Shown here: positions 12,084 through 13,696 of the stretch, piece by piece
Layout: each line of letters opens with the position of its first letter
How positions within the stretch are numbered: position 1 is the first letter of the stretch
Source: Candidatus Dojkabacteria bacterium
GTDB taxonomy: Bacteria > Patescibacteriota > Dojkabacteria > J137
DNA length: 13,696 nt
Direction: 5' to 3'
NCBI GenBank assembly: GCA_020429495.1
Contig: JAGQLJ010000043.1
Span: forward strand, 1 to 13,696
Notes under the pieces: generated by a model
The model's database searches: none
Told to the model about the DNA's origin: nothing
Seen by the model: the letters and a program-made list of their open reading frames with translations, nothing else
Made by a program: the position numbers and the translations under genes

Positions 12084-12365
12084 TTATCTTATCTCATAAA
12101 CTAGTGTGCTCGTAATCATAGGGCATTCTTTTGCAATTTCTATTGCTTCTTCTCTACTTTCTGCTTCAATTACAACATATCCAGTTAATGCATCATGATC
12201 AAATGGTAAATCTTTTACAGAATCTTTGGTAACTTCTGCTCCATTCATTAACCCAACTTGTTCTGTCATTTTATCTTTAATTGAAGCAAACCATTTGTTC
12301 CACTCTTCCATAATTTCTGGAGTTGGTTGATCAAAACCTACAGTTATTAGTAAGAATTTTTTCAT
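12084..12365 (-). CDS. YCII-related domain protein (93 aa)
   Basis: The 93-residue product fits the YCII/DGPF family, a ferredoxin-like alpha/beta fold: it starts KKFLLITVGFDQPTPEIMEEWNKWF (2-26), continues with a middle LMNGAEVT, and closes with GYVVIEAESREEAIEIAKECP (62-82), where the 'A.s.eeA..ia..cP' helix is characteristic. Family members are small cytoplasmic proteins, some linked to dehydration or dehalogenation chemistry and many of unknown role. The usual N-terminal His is not evident, so catalysis is doubtful. A TATAAT lies at 12391-12396, giving a leader of roughly 20 bases, but no good -35 box is present. It lies downstream of the tRNA terminator and is probably a separate unit. 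Confidence 0.85.
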   Translation of the reverse strand: MKKFLLITVGFDQPTPEIMEEWNKWFASIKDKMTEQVGLMNGAEVTKDSVKDLPFDHDALTGYVVIEAESREEAIEIAKECPMITSTLVYEIR

Positions 12366-12426
12366 AAGTAATACCTAATAAATACAAATAATTATAGCCC
12401 GTATTATTCTTTATCTCTAACAAAAA

Positions 12427-12453
12427 CAAAATTCCACCTTTCGGTGGATTTTA
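12427..12453 (-). terminator. Intrinsic terminator of the tRNA-Gly gene
   Basis: On the minus strand TCCACC-GAAA-GGTGGA (12433-12448) forms a 6-bp stem closed by a GNRA tetraloop, extendable by A-T pairs with one bulged A. It is followed by ATTTTGTTTTTG as U-tract. It lies seven bases after the tRNA CCA end, so it stops the tRNA transcript before the YCII gene. The plus strand also has a T-run after the stem, so it may act in both directions. Confidence 0.85.
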
Positions 12454-12459
12454 TTTTTA

Positions 12460-12534
12460 TGGAGCGACTAAGGGGATTCGAACCCCTATCATCTGCTTGG
12501 AAGGCAGACATAATAGCCATTATACTATAGTCGC
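12460..12534 (-). tRNA. tRNA-Gly(UCC)
   Basis: The minus strand folds into a complete 75-base cloverleaf with encoded CCA. The acceptor stem is GCGACTA/TAGTCGC with U as discriminator, the usual base for glycine. The anticodon stem TCTGC/GCAGA encloses CTTCCAA with anticodon TCC (plus-strand gga at 12499-12501), and the T-arm is AGGGG-TTCGAAT-CCCCT. The D-arm contains the GG pair in AATGGCT. It reads GGA and, by wobble, other GGN codons. It is not the UCA-anticodon tRNA-Gly of the UGA-recoding Gracilibacteria/SR1 lineages. It has its own promoter and terminator. Confidence 0.96.
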
Positions 12535-12551
12535 TTAGTTGTTAAAGCTTG

Positions 12552-12576
12552 TTCTTCGTAGCATTCAGGCGAAGAA
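12552..12576 (-). other. Hairpin in the tRNA leader
   Basis: TTCTTCG and CGAAGAA form perfect 7-base arms (12552-12558 and 12570-12576) around an 11-base loop. They lie between the promoter and the tRNA 5' end, within a leader of roughly 45 bases. The hairpin may guide 5' processing by a ribonuclease, or protect the precursor. It is not followed by a T-run and so should not end transcription. Confidence 0.5.
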
Positions 12577-12587
12577 GAAGTATGGTA

Positions 12588-12616
12588 ATTATACGTTATG
12601 AGGCTAAAAATGACAA
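12588..12616 (-). promoter_or_regulatory. Consensus promoter of the tRNA-Gly gene
   Basis: On the minus strand TTGTCA (12611-12616) and a perfect TATAAT (12588-12593) are 17 bases apart. The start point is near 12581, about 47 bases before the mature tRNA. The -35 box lies seven bases after the stop of the upstream membrane-protein gene, so the tRNA does not depend on read-through from it. Confidence 0.8.
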
Positions 12617-12622
12617 TGCTAG

Positions 12623-13696
12623 CTACTCTTTTGCGAACACTATAAAGTTTGGATTGTTAAATACAATCTTATATCCAATTGAATCTAAATACCCTCTTAG
12701 TGCGACTGTTGATCTAATTGGATAGTTATTTTCAAGAATGTATGAATATATATTTTCTGTCCAATATGTTTGATTTGTTTTTATTGCTTCATCTAATCTT
12801 GATGTATACACAAAACAAATGTCTTCGTTTGTATATGGTTTTAGTTCAGTAATATTTATAAGCTTTGAATAAGTTTCATCGCTTGGATTAGTTATAAATG
12901 AAACTAACGTTCTTCTTGAATCAAGCTCCATATATTGAGCATTGGCAGTTGAAAAATCTGTAAAGCCTGCAATAATTATTTGCGTATATGGATCTGAAAG
13001 TACAATACATTTACTGTCATAGTTATTAAAGAACTCTTTTATCGCATCATCTTCTTTTACAATTACGGATCTATCACCATTATCTTGTTTATAAAAATCT
13101 TCGTATTTTTTGTATTGCAAGGTAAAGTTTAGTCCTATTGAAATTGCAATGAATATAAATATAACTAGCTTGTAGCTTTTTGATTTAATACTCTTAGAAA
13201 TATATTCAGTAATAACATAAATTCCAAAGACTCCAAATCCAATCAAAAATTTATTTGCATATGTTGGACCTAGAAGATATGCCGAAATTGATATACAGAT
13301 AAATACAAAACTGAAAGTCATAAAAGGATACCTGCTCTTTTTACTAAAAAGATAATTAATTAATGCCAATAGTAGTAGAATTGATATTGGGCCTAAAGTT
13401 AATTCAATCAAGTGAATACTTTGAGGATATGTATAATTAGTAAACTCACCAATTACTTCTACTTCTTTTCTTTGAAAGTTATTCTCTATACTAAATCCTA
13501 ATACATGTAACAAGAATACAAATATTGTTACAAGTAATCCTGCATAAACAAAAAGTCTTTGACTCTTTAGGGTTTTAGAATTATCTAAGTAAAGACTAAT
13601 CAAGAAATAATAGATTATTAATATTACTGATAGATAGAAACCAATAATAAAATGCGCAAGTATTAGTAACAATGAACTAAGTATAACCTTCAAAAA
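12623..13696 (-). CDS. Partial polytopic membrane protein, possible GT-C-type glycosyltransferase C-terminal part
   Basis: The frame stays open to the right edge, so the N-terminus is missing; I do not accept the TTG at 13691-13693 as the start, because the frame continues before it. At least six and perhaps eight hydrophobic spans occupy the first 190 visible residues (for example KVILSSLLLILAHFIIGFYL and HLIELTLGPISILLLLALI). A soluble region of about 160 residues follows (YEDFYKQDNGDRSVIVKEDDAIKEFFNNYDSKCIVLSDPY onward), ending YKIVFNNPNFIVFAKE. Multi-span proteins with such an external C-terminal domain and this ending are typical of GT-C/PMT-like glycosyltransferases that use lipid-linked sugars. 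The catalytic acidic motif of that family lies in the first external loop, outside this window, so the assignment is tentative. Confidence 0.65.
   Translation of the reverse strand, partial: FLKVILSSLLLILAHFIIGFYLSVILIIYYFLISLYLDNSKTLKSQRLFVYAGLLVTIFVFLLHVLGFSIENNFQRKEVEVIGEFTNYTYPQSIHLIELTLGPISILLLLALINYLFSKKSRYPFMTFSFVFICISISAYLLGPTYANKFLIGFGVFGIYVITEYISKSIKSKSYKLVIFIFIAISIGLNFTLQYKKYEDFYKQDNGDRSVIVKEDDAIKEFFNNYDSKCIVLSDPYTQIIIAGFTDFSTANAQYMELDSRRTLVSFITNPSDETYSKLINITELKPYTNEDICFVYTSRLDEAIKTNQTYWTENIYSYILENNYPIRSTVALRGYLDSIGYKIVFNNPNFIVFAKE

Noticed and set aside
11820..12365. Toxin-antitoxin pair formed by the small helical gene and the YCII gene
   Set aside because: They are convergent, not an operon, and the YCII family is not known as a toxin or antitoxin.
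12460..12534. Possible UGA-to-Gly recoding, as in Gracilibacteria/SR1
   Set aside because: The tRNA-Gly anticodon is TCC, not TCA, and TGA ends genes here (2717-2719 on the minus strand, 12081-12083 on the plus strand) with normal protein ends.
12535..12581. Riboswitch or T-box in front of the tRNA
   Set aside because: Only one simple hairpin is present, with no T-box specifier, no conserved AGGGUGGNACCGCG-like element, and no coding gene downstream.
13691..13693. TTG as the start codon of the membrane-protein gene at the right edge
   Set aside because: The frame stays open to the last base of the window and the protein begins in the middle of a hydrophobic stretch, so the gene most likely continues beyond the edge.

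Overview
The window is AT-rich DNA with compact, mostly minus-strand coding, short intergenic gaps and almost no recognisable Shine-Dalgarno sequences. Stops are TAA, TAG and TGA, so the standard code applies. The mix of short uncharacterised proteins, a membrane-anchored dockerin-like beta-helix protein, a YHYH protein and a DipZ-type redox protein suggests a small-genome bacterium, possibly of the Patescibacteria/CPR (for example Dojkabacteria or Microgenomates). That placement is inference; no rRNA or marker gene is present to prove it.

Layout. (1) 1-1064, minus: three small unrecognised genes in tandem, the last cut by the left edge. (2) 1147-3658, minus: a two-gene unit with an 8-base overlap, encoding a degenerate AAA/STAND-like protein ending in an OmpR-type winged helix, then a 525-residue P-loop protein. 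(3) 3692-5456, minus: a medium-chain reductase, an NTF2/SnoaL-like protein and a DUF1801 protein, probably one operon behind a good sigma-70 promoter. This promoter is divergent from a plus-strand VOC (glyoxalase-fold) gene at 5539-5919. (4) 5922-6006: a GC-rich cluster of three hairpins/palindromes between convergent genes. (5) 5999-8625, minus: an XRE regulator plus a small membrane protein (11-base overlap), then an operon of a Met/Asp-rich anchored protein and DipZ (CcdA domain + thioredoxin + C-terminal domain). The second promoter has a perfect 19-base palindrome over its -10 box. (6) 8771-10633, plus: an anchored dockerin-like/beta-helix surface protein, convergent with an anchored YHYH-domain protein (10673-11704). 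(7) 11820-12365: a small unknown gene convergent with a YCII-domain gene, their stop codons abutting. (8) 12427-12616: tRNA-Gly(UCC) with its own consensus promoter, a hairpin in its leader and an intrinsic terminator. (9) 12623-13696: the C-terminal part of a polytopic membrane protein resembling a GT-C-type glycosyltransferase.

Two themes link the genes. Many products are anchored to or cross the membrane with extracytoplasmic domains (DipZ, the Met/Asp-rich protein, YHYH, beta-helix), suggesting envelope redox, metal and surface-contact functions. Several first genes of transcription units have a -10 box only 5-9 bases before the ATG, which points to leaderless mRNAs. I found no CRISPR array, transposase, phage module or clear toxin-antitoxin pair.
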